Shown here: one piece after another, positions 56,870 to 64,000 of the stretch
Numbering within the stretch: the first letter of the stretch is position 1
How the letters are laid out: each line of letters starts with the position of its first letter
Assembly: GCF_039541795.1 (NCBI RefSeq)
Contig: NZ_BAABGX010000003.1
Coordinates: 62,001-126,000, forward strand
Reading direction: 5' to 3'
From: Nibribacter koreensis
GTDB lineage: Bacteria; Bacteroidota; Bacteroidia; Cytophagales; Hymenobacteraceae
DNA length: 64,000 bases
Translations under genes and position numbers: made by a program
The notes under the pieces: generated by a model
The model's input: the letters and a program-made list of their open reading frames with translations, nothing else
Databases searched by the model: none
What the model was told of the DNA's origin: nothing

Positions 56870-59479
56870 ATGGTTAACACTCTTATTGGTGATGTTGGGC
56901 ATATCAGTGTGATTGTCGCGTTTGTGGCCGCATTGGTGTCTTCTTTTGCTTACTTCTTCGCTTCCAGGCTCAACAGCTTAGAAGCAGATCAGGAATCTTG
57001 GCGCAAGCTGGCCCGGGGAGCTTTCTTTGTGCACGCTTTGGCCGTGGTGGGAATTATCTTTGCCCTGTTCAACATCATCTACGAGCACCGCTACGAGTAC
57101 CATTACGCCTGGAGCCACTCTAGCAATCACTTGCCGGTGCATTACATGATTTCCTGCTTCTGGGAAGGCCAGGAAGGCTCGTTCCTTCTCTGGATTTTCT
57201 GGCATGCGGTCTTAGGACTTATCCTAATCAAGTATTCTAAGAAGTGGGAAAGCCCGGTGATGGCTGTGTTCTCCTTCGTGCAGATTTTCTTGACGTCCAT
57301 GATTCTGGGCGTGGTCTTAGGCGACTTCAAACTGGGTAGCTCACCGTTTATCTTGATGCGGGACTTCATGACAGACGCGCCGGTGTTCCAGATGGACCCT
57401 AACTTCGTGCCTAAGGATGGTACCGGCCTGAACCCGCTGTTGCAGAACTACTGGATGGTGATTCACCCGCCGGTTTTGTTCCTGGGCTTCGCCGCTACCT
57501 TGGTGCCGTTTGCCTTTGCTATTGCCGGTCTCTGGAAGAAAGACTACTCTTCTTGGACGAAGCCTGCCTTGCCTTGGGCCCTGTTTGCCGCGGGTATCTT
57601 GGGTCTTGGAATCATGATGGGCGCTTACTGGGCGTATGAGACCTTGAATTTTGGTGGGTACTGGAACTGGGATCCGGTAGAAAACGCGGTATACATTCCG
57701 TGGCTGGTGCTGATAGGTGCCATTCATACCTTGATTGCCTACCGCAAGAGCAGAACCGCTCTGCGCGCGACTTTCATCTTGTTCATCACATCCTTCCTGT
57801 TAATCCTGTATGCTACCTTCTTAACGCGTAGCGGTATCTTGGGCAATGCCTCTGTACACTCCTTCACCGACTTAGGTTTGTCAGGACAGTTGTTCACGTA
57901 TTTGGCGGCATTCTTAGTACTGTCTATTGCGCTATTGGTATACCGCTGGAAGTTCATCCCGGCCACTGAAAAAGAGATTGCCACCTACAACGGCGAGTTC
58001 TGGGTGTTCATTGGCGCGGCCGTTCTTTGCTTGGGCGCTTTCCAGGTATTAGTGACTACGTCTATCCCGGTATACAATTCCTTCATGGGCTTTATTGGCG
58101 TGAAAACCAACGTAGCCTTACCCGCCGACCAGATTGCGCACTACACCAAGTTCCAGTTGTGGATGGGCGTGGGCATCGCGCTTCTTTCAGGAACTGGTCA
58201 ATTATTATGGTGGCGCAAGCAGAACAACGGCGAGAAAATTTCTGACGTGTTCACCTTGCCGTTCATCTTCACCGCCTTATTCACCGCGCTTATTCTGCTG
58301 TTAGGTAAGATGGGCGTTCTGGGTATTGCAGAGAAAATCAACAACCCAGTTTATATCATAGTGTTGGTGGCTGGCTTATACGCCTTCTTCAGTAACCTGC
58401 GGGTACTGTTTGTGCTCTTGCAGTCTAGAGTGGCTATTGCCGGTGGTGCCGTGGCGCACATTGGGGTTGCCTTAATGCTGTTGGGTATCTTGTTCTCCGC
58501 GGGGTATTCTAACATCATCTCCAAGAACATGTCAGGTATGGTGTATGCCCGTGAGTTTGGCGATGACATTAACCGGGACAACGTGTTGCTGTGGCGCAAT
58601 GACGCTACGCAGATGGGGCCTTACACTGTGACCTACAAAGGCCAGTACTTAGAAGTGGACAACATCTCTGAGCACGTGAACAAGCAGATGCTCTTTAGAT
58701 TGGCAGATGAGTACAAAGCTGTAGCCCGCGGACCATTGAAAGACGGTGACGAGGTTATTTACAACACCGGTGATACGGTAGACCTGGTGTCTCCAGAGAA
58801 CACGTATTATCAGGTGGAATACAAACACAAAGAATCAGGTGAAGTCTTTACGCTCTACCCACGCGCGCAGGTGAACCCAGAGATGGGCCTGCTGGCCTCG
58901 CCGGACGTGAAGATGATGCCGGGCAAAGACTTGTACACCCACGTGTCTACTATTCCAGACCCTAATGAGGAGAAGGAGTGGGGCGAGCTGAAAGAGTTTG
59001 AAGTGAAGATAGGCGACACCATCTTCGTGAATGACTACGTGGCGGTGCTGAACGGCATTGAGCCAGCCAAAGACACCTTGCTGTTGCAGTTGAAGCCGGG
59101 CGACATTGCCGTGCAAGCAGACATGCAAGTAATGGGCGAACGCCGTACGTACCACGCGCATCCTATCTACGCCATCCGTAACAAGAGCCAGGTAGGACAG
59201 GTCCCCGAGGAGATTGAAGACCTGGGCATGCGTCTGTTCTTGTTGAGCATCAATCCAGAGAAAGGCAAGATCACCATTGGCGTGAACACCACCCAGAAGG
59301 ACTACATCATCCTGAAGGCCATGGAGAAACCGTTCATCAGCTTCCTGTGGATTGGTACCATCATTATGACCATCGGGTTTATCATGGCCATAGTACGTCA
59401 TTACCATGACGGCAAAACCAAAGGTGGTAAAGTGGTGGCTGGTAAAAAGACTACCACCCGTGAAAAGCAGATTGCTTAA
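56870..59479 (+). CDS. ccmF: Cytochrome c haem lyase CcmF
   Basis: Large integral membrane protein of 869 residues that transfers haem from CcmE to apocytochrome c. The WWD-type motif is NFGGYWNWDPVENAVYIPW near residue 262, flanked by the conserved His regions (SSNHLPVHYMISCFWEGQEG near 85, WMVIHPPVLFLGF near 200). About 15 hydrophobic helices are followed by a periplasmic domain and one last helix (WIGTIIMTIGFIMAIV). It is the last ccm gene, followed by a terminator. No ccmG or ccmH gene is present in the window. Confidence 0.95.
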   Translation: MVNTLIGDVGHISVIVAFVAALVSSFAYFFASRLNSLEADQESWRKLARGAFFVHALAVVGIIFALFNIIYEHRYEYHYAWSHSSNHLPVHYMISCFWEGQEGSFLLWIFWHAVLGLILIKYSKKWESPVMAVFSFVQIFLTSMILGVVLGDFKLGSSPFILMRDFMTDAPVFQMDPNFVPKDGTGLNPLLQNYWMVIHPPVLFLGFAATLVPFAFAIAGLWKKDYSSWTKPALPWALFAAGILGLGIMMGAYWAYETLNFGGYWNWDPVENAVYIPWLVLIGAIHTLIAYRKSRTALRATFILFITSFLLILYATFLTRSGILGNASVHSFTDLGLSGQLFTYLAAFLVLSIALLVYRWKFIPATEKEIATYNGEFWVFIGAAVLCLGAFQVLVTTSIPVYNSFMGFIGVKTNVALPADQIAHYTKFQLWMGVGIALLSGTGQLLWWRKQNNGEKISDVFTLPFIFTALFTALILLLGKMGVLGIAEKINNPVYIIVLVAGLYAFFSNLRVLFVLLQSRVAIAGGAVAHIGVALMLLGILFSAGYSNIISKNMSGMVYAREFGDDINRDNVLLWRNDATQMGPYTVTYKGQYLEVDNISEHVNKQMLFRLADEYKAVARGPLKDGDEVIYNTGDTVDLVSPENTYYQVEYKHKESGEVFTLYPRAQVNPEMGLLASPDVKMMPGKDLYTHVSTIPDPNEEKEWGELKEFEVKIGDTIFVNDYVAVLNGIEPAKDTLLLQLKPGDIAVQADMQVMGERRTYHAHPIYAIRNKSQVGQVPEEIEDLGMRLFLLSINPEKGKITIGVNTTQKDYIILKAMEKPFISFLWIGTIIMTIGFIMAIVRHYHDGKTKGGKVVAGKKTTTREKQIA

Positions 59480-59499
59480 GCGGTTTTAGTGACGAGATA

Positions 59500-59532
59500 C
59501 AAGAGGGAGAGCAGGCAACTGTTCTCCCTCTT
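59500..59532 (+). terminator. Terminator of the ccm cluster
   Basis: AAGAGGGAGA / TCTCCCTCTT stem with T-rich tail. Confidence 0.82.
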
Positions 59533-59546
59533 TCTATTTACAAATC

Positions 59547-59584
59547 CTGTTTTTGCCGAGTTTTCAGAAAAAGAGGCTATTTTC
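59547..59584. repeat. Dispersed palindrome, degenerate copy 24
   Basis: CTGTTTTTGCCGAGTTTTC ... AGAGGCTATTTTCC, ending five bases before the ATG of the next gene. Confidence 0.6.
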
Positions 59585-59588
59585 CAGC

Positions 59589-60446
59589 ATGCAACCAGAC
59601 GCACACTCGCTTTCAAGTACTTCCACCGGCTTACCCAAAGTGGCCATCATAGGCGCGGGCAATGTAGGTACTCATTTGGCCATGGGCTTAAAAGCGGCAG
59701 GTATAGAAATAGTCTGGGTATACAGCCGCACTGAGGCGCACGGGCAAGAGTTGGCAAACAAAGTCCAAAGTCAAACCATCACTAAGGTTGATTTCACCCT
59801 GGCGCCGCCGGCGGATATCTATTTGCTTTCCATCCCAGACCAAGCCTTGGAGCAGTTAACTAGAGAAGCGGTTTTCCCACCCAATGTCTTGGTGGCGCAT
59901 ACGTCGGGAGCACAGCCGTTGCAAGTCCTTGAGGCAATTCCGGGAGTAAGAAAAGGCGTTTTCTACCCGTTGCAGACCTTTAGTAAAGAGAAGGCCGTGG
60001 ATTGGAAAACCATCCCCATCTGTGTAGAAGCTGAAAGACCAGACAACGAGAGAATTTTACAGGAACTGGGTAGACTGTTAAGCAATCAGGTAGTAATCCT
60101 GCAGGGCGAGGCCAGAAAGCAATTGCACGTGGCGGCCGTGTTCGCGTGTAATTTCACCAACCATCTGTGGGGTATTGCGCAGGAGTTGTTGCAGAAAGCT
60201 CAATTGCCTGGGCATTTGCTGGAGCCGCTTATGCAGGAGACCTTGGAGAAAGCCAGGCAGTTTCCGCCGTTCACGGTGCAGACCGGGCCTGCGCAACGCA
60301 ATGACAAGAATACCATTCAGGCGCATCTGCAGTTGTTGGCCGGCAACCCGCAGTACCAGCAAGTGTACCAGACCCTCACCCGAAGCATTCAAACCACCGC
60401 TTCTGAAAATGGCCTGATTTCTGGAAAACAAGCCAAAAACGACTGA
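59589..60446 (+). CDS. Rossmann-fold DUF2520 protein with repeat-derived C-terminus
   Basis: Protein of 285 residues with NAD(P)-binding motif VAIIGAGNVGTHLAMGLKAA and a second helical DUF2520 domain (AAVFACNFTNHLWGIAQELL), resembling 6-phosphogluconate or pyrroline-5-carboxylate reductase folds. The exact substrate is unknown. The ATG at 59589 is chosen because upstream codons lie within a palindrome copy. The last residues SENGLISGKQAKND are encoded by another copy of that palindrome (60404-60441). Confidence 0.85.
   Translation: MQPDAHSLSSTSTGLPKVAIIGAGNVGTHLAMGLKAAGIEIVWVYSRTEAHGQELANKVQSQTITKVDFTLAPPADIYLLSIPDQALEQLTREAVFPPNVLVAHTSGAQPLQVLEAIPGVRKGVFYPLQTFSKEKAVDWKTIPICVEAERPDNERILQELGRLLSNQVVILQGEARKQLHVAAVFACNFTNHLWGIAQELLQKAQLPGHLLEPLMQETLEKARQFPPFTVQTGPAQRNDKNTIQAHLQLLAGNPQYQQVYQTLTRSIQTTASENGLISGKQAKND
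60404..60441. repeat. Dispersed palindrome forming a gene end, copy 25
   Basis: GGCCTGATTTCTGGAAAACA then AGCCAAAAACG in frame with the DUF2520 gene; the left arm is again TTCTGAAAA, as at 28403. Confidence 0.78.
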
Positions 60447-60482
60447 TTGCCTTCTTGATACCGAAGACAAAACTCCTCTGGT

Positions 60483-60513
60483 TTTGATAGGGGCCGCAGG
60501 ATGCCTACCTTTG
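60483..60513 (+). promoter_or_regulatory. Ferredoxin promoter
   Basis: TTTG at 60483-60486 and TACCTTTG at 60506-60513 with 19-base spacing, 25 bases before the ferredoxin ATG. Confidence 0.7.
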
Positions 60514-60538
60514 CACCCTTAATGAACATTGCCCCAGA

Positions 60539-60868
60539 ATGAAAGTCGTCAATATTACTTATAAGTTCGAAGACGGGAAACCAGATGAAACTCATCTGGG
60601 AGCCGAAGGAGAGTCTGTGCTGGATGTAGCCCTTAACAACGGCGTACAGTTACAGCACAATTGTGGAGGCGTCTGTGGGTGCAGTACTTGCCATGTCTAC
60701 ATTGAAAGCGGGATGGATGACCTCCCCGAAATCACCGACAAGGAAGAGGACTTCATTGACCGCGCCGTCAACCCGCGCCTCAACTCCAGACTTGCCTGCC
60801 AGTGCGTGGTGCAAGGCGGCCAAGACTTGGTCATCACCATTCCTAAGCAAGATTTCCTAGGACACTAG
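60539..60868 (+). CDS. fdx: 2Fe-2S ferredoxin
   Basis: Adrenodoxin-type ferredoxin of 109 residues for iron-sulfur cluster assembly or electron transfer. Cluster ligands are C42, C48, C51 (NCGGVCGCSTCHVYIESG) and C87 or C89 (LACQCVVQ). Length and CxxxxxCxxC spacing fit the Isc-type group. It precedes iscX, supporting a role with the Isc machinery. A consensus promoter lies upstream. Confidence 0.93.
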   Translation: MKVVNITYKFEDGKPDETHLGAEGESVLDVALNNGVQLQHNCGGVCGCSTCHVYIESGMDDLPEITDKEEDFIDRAVNPRLNSRLACQCVVQGGQDLVITIPKQDFLGH

Positions 60869-61035
60869 GTTTAATGAATAGTGATTAATGAATAATAAAT
60901 AATAATCAGTGGGTGATCAAACACAAAAGCATGTTAGTCTTTTGTTTGTTTTAATCATTGGTCATTCATCAATATTCATTGCCTATTAATCATTAGTCAC
61001 TGGTCATTAATCATTACTATTAATCATTAGAAATT
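60869..61035. repeat. AT-rich block of TTAATCATTA-type repeats
   Basis: 167 bases almost wholly built of imperfect copies of TTAATCATTA and GGTCATT, including TTAATCATTACTATTAATC just before iscX. It is low-complexity sequence between ferredoxin and iscX. Confidence 0.75.
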
Positions 61036-61275
61036 ATGAATAAATCATATGAACCGCCTATCAACTGGGCAGACCATGAAGACATTGCCATGGCGCTTTA
61101 TGAGAAGTTTGGCGATGAGTTTGGTGAAAGCAAAATCTACCGCATCAGGTTCACCGACTTGCTGGAGTGGATTCTGACCTTGCCTAACTTTGAAGGCACC
61201 CGCGAGCAGGCCAACGAGGGTCACTTGGAGCAGATCCAGGCCGCTTGGGTGTATGAGTGGAGAGACAATCAATAG
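61036..61275 (+). CDS. iscX: Iron-sulfur cluster assembly protein IscX
   Basis: Small acidic protein of 79 residues (MNKSYEPPINWADHEDIAMA, DLLEWILTLPNFEG, EQIQAAWVYEWRDNQ). The WxDxEDIAxALYE opening and length match IscX/YfhJ, which binds IscS and regulates cluster assembly. It follows the ferredoxin gene and precedes the KdsC-type phosphatase by 21 bases. Confidence 0.92.
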   Translation: MNKSYEPPINWADHEDIAMALYEKFGDEFGESKIYRIRFTDLLEWILTLPNFEGTREQANEGHLEQIQAAWVYEWRDNQ

Positions 61276-61296
61276 ACTGTTTTAGCCAGATTTGCC

Positions 61297-61791
61297 ATGC
61301 AAGCGCTTCCAGACTTCCGGAACATATCCACCTTCATTTTTGACGTAGACGGCGTTCTCACAGACGGCACGCTCATGTGCTTTTCTACGGGAGAGCAGGC
61401 GCGGTCTTTCAACATCAAAGACGGTTATGCTATTAAGCATGCGCTTAAGAAAGGGTACCGAGTGGCCATTATCTCTGGACGCAATGAGCCGGGCGTGCGC
61501 AAGCGTCTGGAGCAGCTGGACATCAAGGACATTTACCTGGGAGTGGAGAATAAGCTGGATACCTGCCAGAACTACCTCTACTACTATGGCATTGAGCCAG
61601 AGACGGTGGTGTTCATGGGTGATGACATGCCAGACTTAGAAGTGATGGAATATTGCGGAATCTCGGCGTGCCCGGCAGACGCGGCCATTGACATCTGTGA
61701 CATTAGCCAGTACGTGGCCGCCGCCGAAGGAGGAAAAGGCGCCGCCAGAGAATTGATTGAGATGGTGATGAAGCTACAAAAGCGCTGGTAG
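61297..61791 (+). CDS. kdsC: HAD phosphatase, KdsC type
   Basis: Phosphatase of 164 residues that would remove phosphate from KDO-8-phosphate in lipopolysaccharide core synthesis. The HAD motif I is FIFDVDGVLTDGT with D16 and D18; the later motifs are IISGRNEPG, a conserved Lys in VENKLDTC and FMGDDMPDLEVM. Length and DVDGVLTDG match KdsC; the active site alone does not exclude a related sugar-phosphate phosphatase. 21 bases after iscX, so probably in one transcript. Confidence 0.88.
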   Translation: MQALPDFRNISTFIFDVDGVLTDGTLMCFSTGEQARSFNIKDGYAIKHALKKGYRVAIISGRNEPGVRKRLEQLDIKDIYLGVENKLDTCQNYLYYYGIEPETVVFMGDDMPDLEVMEYCGISACPADAAIDICDISQYVAAAEGGKGAARELIEMVMKLQKRW

Positions 61792-61906
61792 AGGGGATTT
61801 TTTCCACTAACGTTCTTGGTTTTCAAATTATTGTAAAGAAAGTTGGCTTTTTTGAAAGAAATCATATATTTACAATATCATTCATTCTTTCAATTTTTAA
61901 TTTCTT

Positions 61907-62101
61907 ATGAAAACAGGAACGGTAAAATTCTTCAACGAGTCTAAAGGCTACGGCTTTATCACCGAAGAAGGCACCAATGAGGATTTCTTCGTACACGTGA
62001 CAGGCCTCAACGGAATCCAAATCCAACAGCATGACAAAGTGGAATTCGACACCAAAGAAGGTAAAAAAGGCATTAACGCGGTAAACGTGAAGAAACTCTA
62101 A
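61907..62101 (+). CDS. Cold-shock domain protein
   Basis: Single-stranded nucleic acid binding protein of 64 residues made of one cold-shock domain: RNP1 is KGYGFIT and RNP2 is DFFVHVTGL, with the basic start MKTGTVKFFNES. Such proteins act as RNA chaperones. The 115-base AT-rich leader upstream could form a temperature-sensitive 5' UTR, as in other csp genes; not shown here. A strong terminator follows. Confidence 0.95.
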   Translation: MKTGTVKFFNESKGYGFITEEGTNEDFFVHVTGLNGIQIQQHDKVEFDTKEGKKGINAVNVKKL

Positions 62102-62138
62102 TTACCGCTTGCGCATACCCATTTTGTGAACTCTTCTA

Positions 62139-62165
62139 AAAGCCCCTGGTCTAGGGGCTTTTTTC
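62139..62165 (+). terminator. Terminator of the cold-shock gene
   Basis: AAGCCCCTGG / CTAGGGGCTT stem with TTTTT tail. Confidence 0.93.
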
Positions 62166-62217
62166 ATTTGTGGCCCCTTTGCCGTACCTTGCCCGCCTAT
62201 CTGGGTTTATCTGCGCT

Positions 62218-63063
62218 GTGAAGAGTCTCCTGTCCCTAATTCGGTTCCCCAATCTGGTCATCATGCTACTCACGCAGGTACTAGTGCGCCTATGCCTGGT
62301 GTTTCCGGAGCGTAGTCTGGCCAAGTCCTTCACCTGGCCGTTTGGCATTCTGCTGTTAGCTACGTTCTGCATTGGCGCCTCTGGTTACATCATCAATGAT
62401 TACTATGACCTCAAGATAGACCGCATCAACAAGCCTGAGCGCATCATAGTAGGCAAAGGCCTCACCCGCCGAAAGGCCATGATGCTACACCTATACCTGT
62501 CGCTGGCCAGTGTCACCTTGGGAACGCTGTTGGGCTGGCGCATTGGCTTGGTGTACTTGGGCACGGGACTGCTATTGTGGGGCTATTCGGCGCAGTTGAA
62601 GAAGCGTATGCTGGTAGGTAACATGACGGTGGCTTTGCTGGCGGCAGCCATGGTGCTGGTGGTGCCCTTGCAGGCGGGGCAGCCGTCTCTAGCGGCCTGG
62701 GCCTACGGTATCTTCGCGTTTTTGATGACCTTGATTAGAGAGATTGTCAAAGACATGGAAGATGTGCAGGGCGATGCCTCTTTTAGGTGTGAGACCTTGC
62801 CCATTGTTCTTGGGCTGCCCAAGACCAAATGGGTGCTGTACTTTCTGTTGCTCTGCTTCTGGTTATTTACGGGCTTTGTGATAGCGCATGAGTGGGAGTC
62901 CAAGCTGTTGGTAGTCTATCTGTTCATTGGCGTGGTGTTGCCGTCCTTGGTGCTCTTTCGGCAACTATTCTACGCTGACCGCAAGCGCGACTTTGCCCAG
63001 TTGAGCTGGCTCTGCAAAGGCATCATGGTGACGGGCATCTTGTCCATGCTGGTGTGGCACTAG
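62218..63063 (+). CDS. UbiA-family prenyltransferase (geranylgeranylglycerol-phosphate geranylgeranyltransferase-like)
   Basis: Integral membrane prenyltransferase of 281 residues from a GTG at 62218 (VKSLLSLIRFPNLVI). The two Asp-rich motifs are NDYYDLKIDRINKPER and DMEDVQGD, which bind prenyl diphosphate and Mg2+. About eight hydrophobic helices follow. Members of this small Bacteroidota group are annotated as geranylgeranylglycerol-phosphate geranylgeranyltransferase-like; the acceptor (a quinone precursor, haem or polyol) is not decided by sequence. An upstream GTG at 62170 adds 16 residues with no family support. Confidence 0.88.
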   Translation: MKSLLSLIRFPNLVIMLLTQVLVRLCLVFPERSLAKSFTWPFGILLLATFCIGASGYIINDYYDLKIDRINKPERIIVGKGLTRRKAMMLHLYLSLASVTLGTLLGWRIGLVYLGTGLLLWGYSAQLKKRMLVGNMTVALLAAAMVLVVPLQAGQPSLAAWAYGIFAFLMTLIREIVKDMEDVQGDASFRCETLPIVLGLPKTKWVLYFLLLCFWLFTGFVIAHEWESKLLVVYLFIGVVLPSLVLFRQLFYADRKRDFAQLSWLCKGIMVTGILSMLVWH

Positions 63064-63064
63064 T

Positions 63065-63101
63065 GTTTTTGGCCTGATTTCCAGAAAACAGGCCAAAAAC
63101 G
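63065..63101. repeat. Dispersed palindrome, copy 26
   Basis: GTTTTTGGCCTGATTTC ... ACAGGCCAAAAACG, immediately after the UbiA stop. Confidence 0.88.
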
Positions 63102-63125
63102 AAGGCAATCTGCGTATCTTTACAT

Positions 63126-64000
63126 ATGGTGCTTTCTTCTGCGAAGTTCTGGATGAGTTTTCTCTGTGCCTGGGTGTTAGCCTTCGCGGCGCAGGCGCAA
63201 AGTTCTACTCTGCCCATAGGTTCTTGGCGCTTGCACGTGCCCAACAACCGCGCCAAGGCCCTCACCGAAACTCCCACCTCCATCTATGTCGCCACGGAGG
63301 ATGGTTTCTTCAAGCTGTTAAAAGAAGACAACTCGCTACAAGTCTTAACCCGCACCGATGGTTTCAGTGACGTGAACCTAAGCAGCGTGCGCTATGACTC
63401 AGCCTCGGCGACGCTGGTGGTAGCGTATGAGAACACCAACCTGGACTTGGTGCAGGACGGCAAGATTAAGAACATCACGGACCTGTTGCGAAAGCAGTTG
63501 GCGGGCGTTAAGACCATTCATCATCTCTATACGCATCAGAAGAAGGCCTATCTATCCACGTCCTTCGGGTTGGTGGTGGTAGACTTGGTGAAGCTGGAGG
63601 TAAAGGACACGTATTCCAACCTGGGCCCGCAGGGCGAGGGCGTGCAAGTCTACAGTTCCACCGTGCTCAAAGACAGTTTGTTCATCACCTCGTCTATGGG
63701 CGTGATGGCGACCTCCCTCCAAAACGCCAATTTGCTGGATTACAGAGCCTGGCGAAGATTCACCGCAGCTCAAGGTTTGCCTGCCCAGGCCACAGACAAT
63801 GCTAGAACCATTTCGGCTTTTCAAGGCAAGGTGTATGTGGGCGTGAATGGCAGCGGGCTGTACCAATACCAAAACAATACCTGGCAGAGAGCGCCTTTCT
63901 CTACCCCAGACAATCAGTTTGCGGCCATTGAAACCAACGGCGTGAGGCTGGTGCTGGCCAGTGGCCCCAACGTAGTAGAAGCTAATGCCAACGGCCAAGC
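63126..64000 (+). CDS. PorZ-like beta-propeller protein (3' partial)
   Basis: Reading frame open from an ATG at 63126 to the window end (291 codons, no stop). It begins with a signal peptide (MVLSSAKFWMSFLCAWVLAF, cleaved near AQAQ) and continues as propeller repeats typical of PorZ and two-component-regulator propeller proteins: SIYVATEDGFFKLLKEDNSL, LVVAYENTNLDLVQDGKI, AYLSTSFGLVVVDLVKLEVK, KVYVGVNGSGLYQYQ. PorZ helps deliver A-type lipopolysaccharide to type IX secreted proteins. The family call is likely but the C-terminus is not visible. A -7-like TATCTTTA lies at 63115-63122. Confidence 0.72.
   Translation, partial: MVLSSAKFWMSFLCAWVLAFAAQAQSSTLPIGSWRLHVPNNRAKALTETPTSIYVATEDGFFKLLKEDNSLQVLTRTDGFSDVNLSSVRYDSASATLVVAYENTNLDLVQDGKIKNITDLLRKQLAGVKTIHHLYTHQKKAYLSTSFGLVVVDLVKLEVKDTYSNLGPQGEGVQVYSSTVLKDSLFITSSMGVMATSLQNANLLDYRAWRRFTAAQGLPAQATDNARTISAFQGKVYVGVNGSGLYQYQNNTWQRAPFSTPDNQFAAIETNGVRLVLASGPNVVEANANGQ

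Noticed and set aside
62166..62192. Promoter for the UbiA gene (TTTG and TACCTTG)
   Set aside because: The spacing is too short and the second box is incomplete.

Overview
This window is a stretch of chromosome from a Bacteroidota bacterium, most likely Cytophagales/Hymenobacteraceae (Rufibacter-like). The reasons are a short NuoG without a molybdopterin domain, LytS/LytTR regulation, outer-membrane beta-barrel receptors, a PorZ-like propeller protein of the type IX secretion system, promoters of the TAnnTTTG (-7) type, and a small UbiA prenyltransferase beside KdsC and IscX. The genus is an inference. No rRNA, tRNA, CRISPR array or transposase gene was recognised. LAYOUT. 1-8340: respiratory complex I genes nuoG (partial) to nuoN, all on +, with a terminator, a palindromic repeat and a fresh promoter between nuoJ and nuoK. 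8341-13957: a LytTR/LytS two-component pair, a secreted hydrolase, a structured 450-base repeat (copy A) and aspS, all on -. 14320-25165: an outer-membrane receptor, pruA, a methyltransferase, a metallophosphoesterase/nucleotidyltransferase pair and small envelope proteins. 25304-41766: dnaX, an M16 peptidase, an ECF sigma factor with a co-translated membrane protein, two esterase-type hydrolases, a DUF4394 lipoprotein, a membrane-anchored HTH protein, an aspartyl protease and an NmrA-like reductase. 41767-46560: an accessory island holding an AT-rich DUF262/DUF1524 restriction-type gene, a decayed second copy of the icd 3' end with its terminator, a Crp/YiaA pair, a PIN-domain toxin-antitoxin pair and a four-hairpin palindromic array. 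46571-53457: monomeric isocitrate dehydrogenase, a PAS histidine kinase, a lipoprotein and endonuclease V. 53458-54500: no gene, but copy B of the structured repeat, inverted relative to copy A. 54547-59479: cytochrome c maturation genes ccmB-C-D-E-F, whose CcmE carries Cys instead of the usual haem-binding His. 59589-64000: a DUF2520 dehydrogenase-like protein, ferredoxin, IscX, KdsC-type phosphatase, cold-shock protein, UbiA prenyltransferase and a PorZ-like protein running off the end. MOST STRIKING SIGNAL. About 26 copies of one roughly 38-base palindrome (left half CGTTTTTGGCCTGTTTTC, right half TGGAAAACAGGCCAAAAACG) are scattered through the window, mostly just after genes. One copy lies inside the dnaX reading frame and two form the C-terminal codons of other genes. 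Together with the structured repeat pair, the four-hairpin array, two further inverted-repeat elements and the icd scar, they show a genome shaped by several palindromic repeat families. FUNCTION. Complex I and the Ccm genes serve respiration and cytochrome assembly; IscX and ferredoxin point to iron-sulfur chemistry; KdsC and UbiA to envelope and lipid building; the island to defence and plasmid/phage-like cargo.
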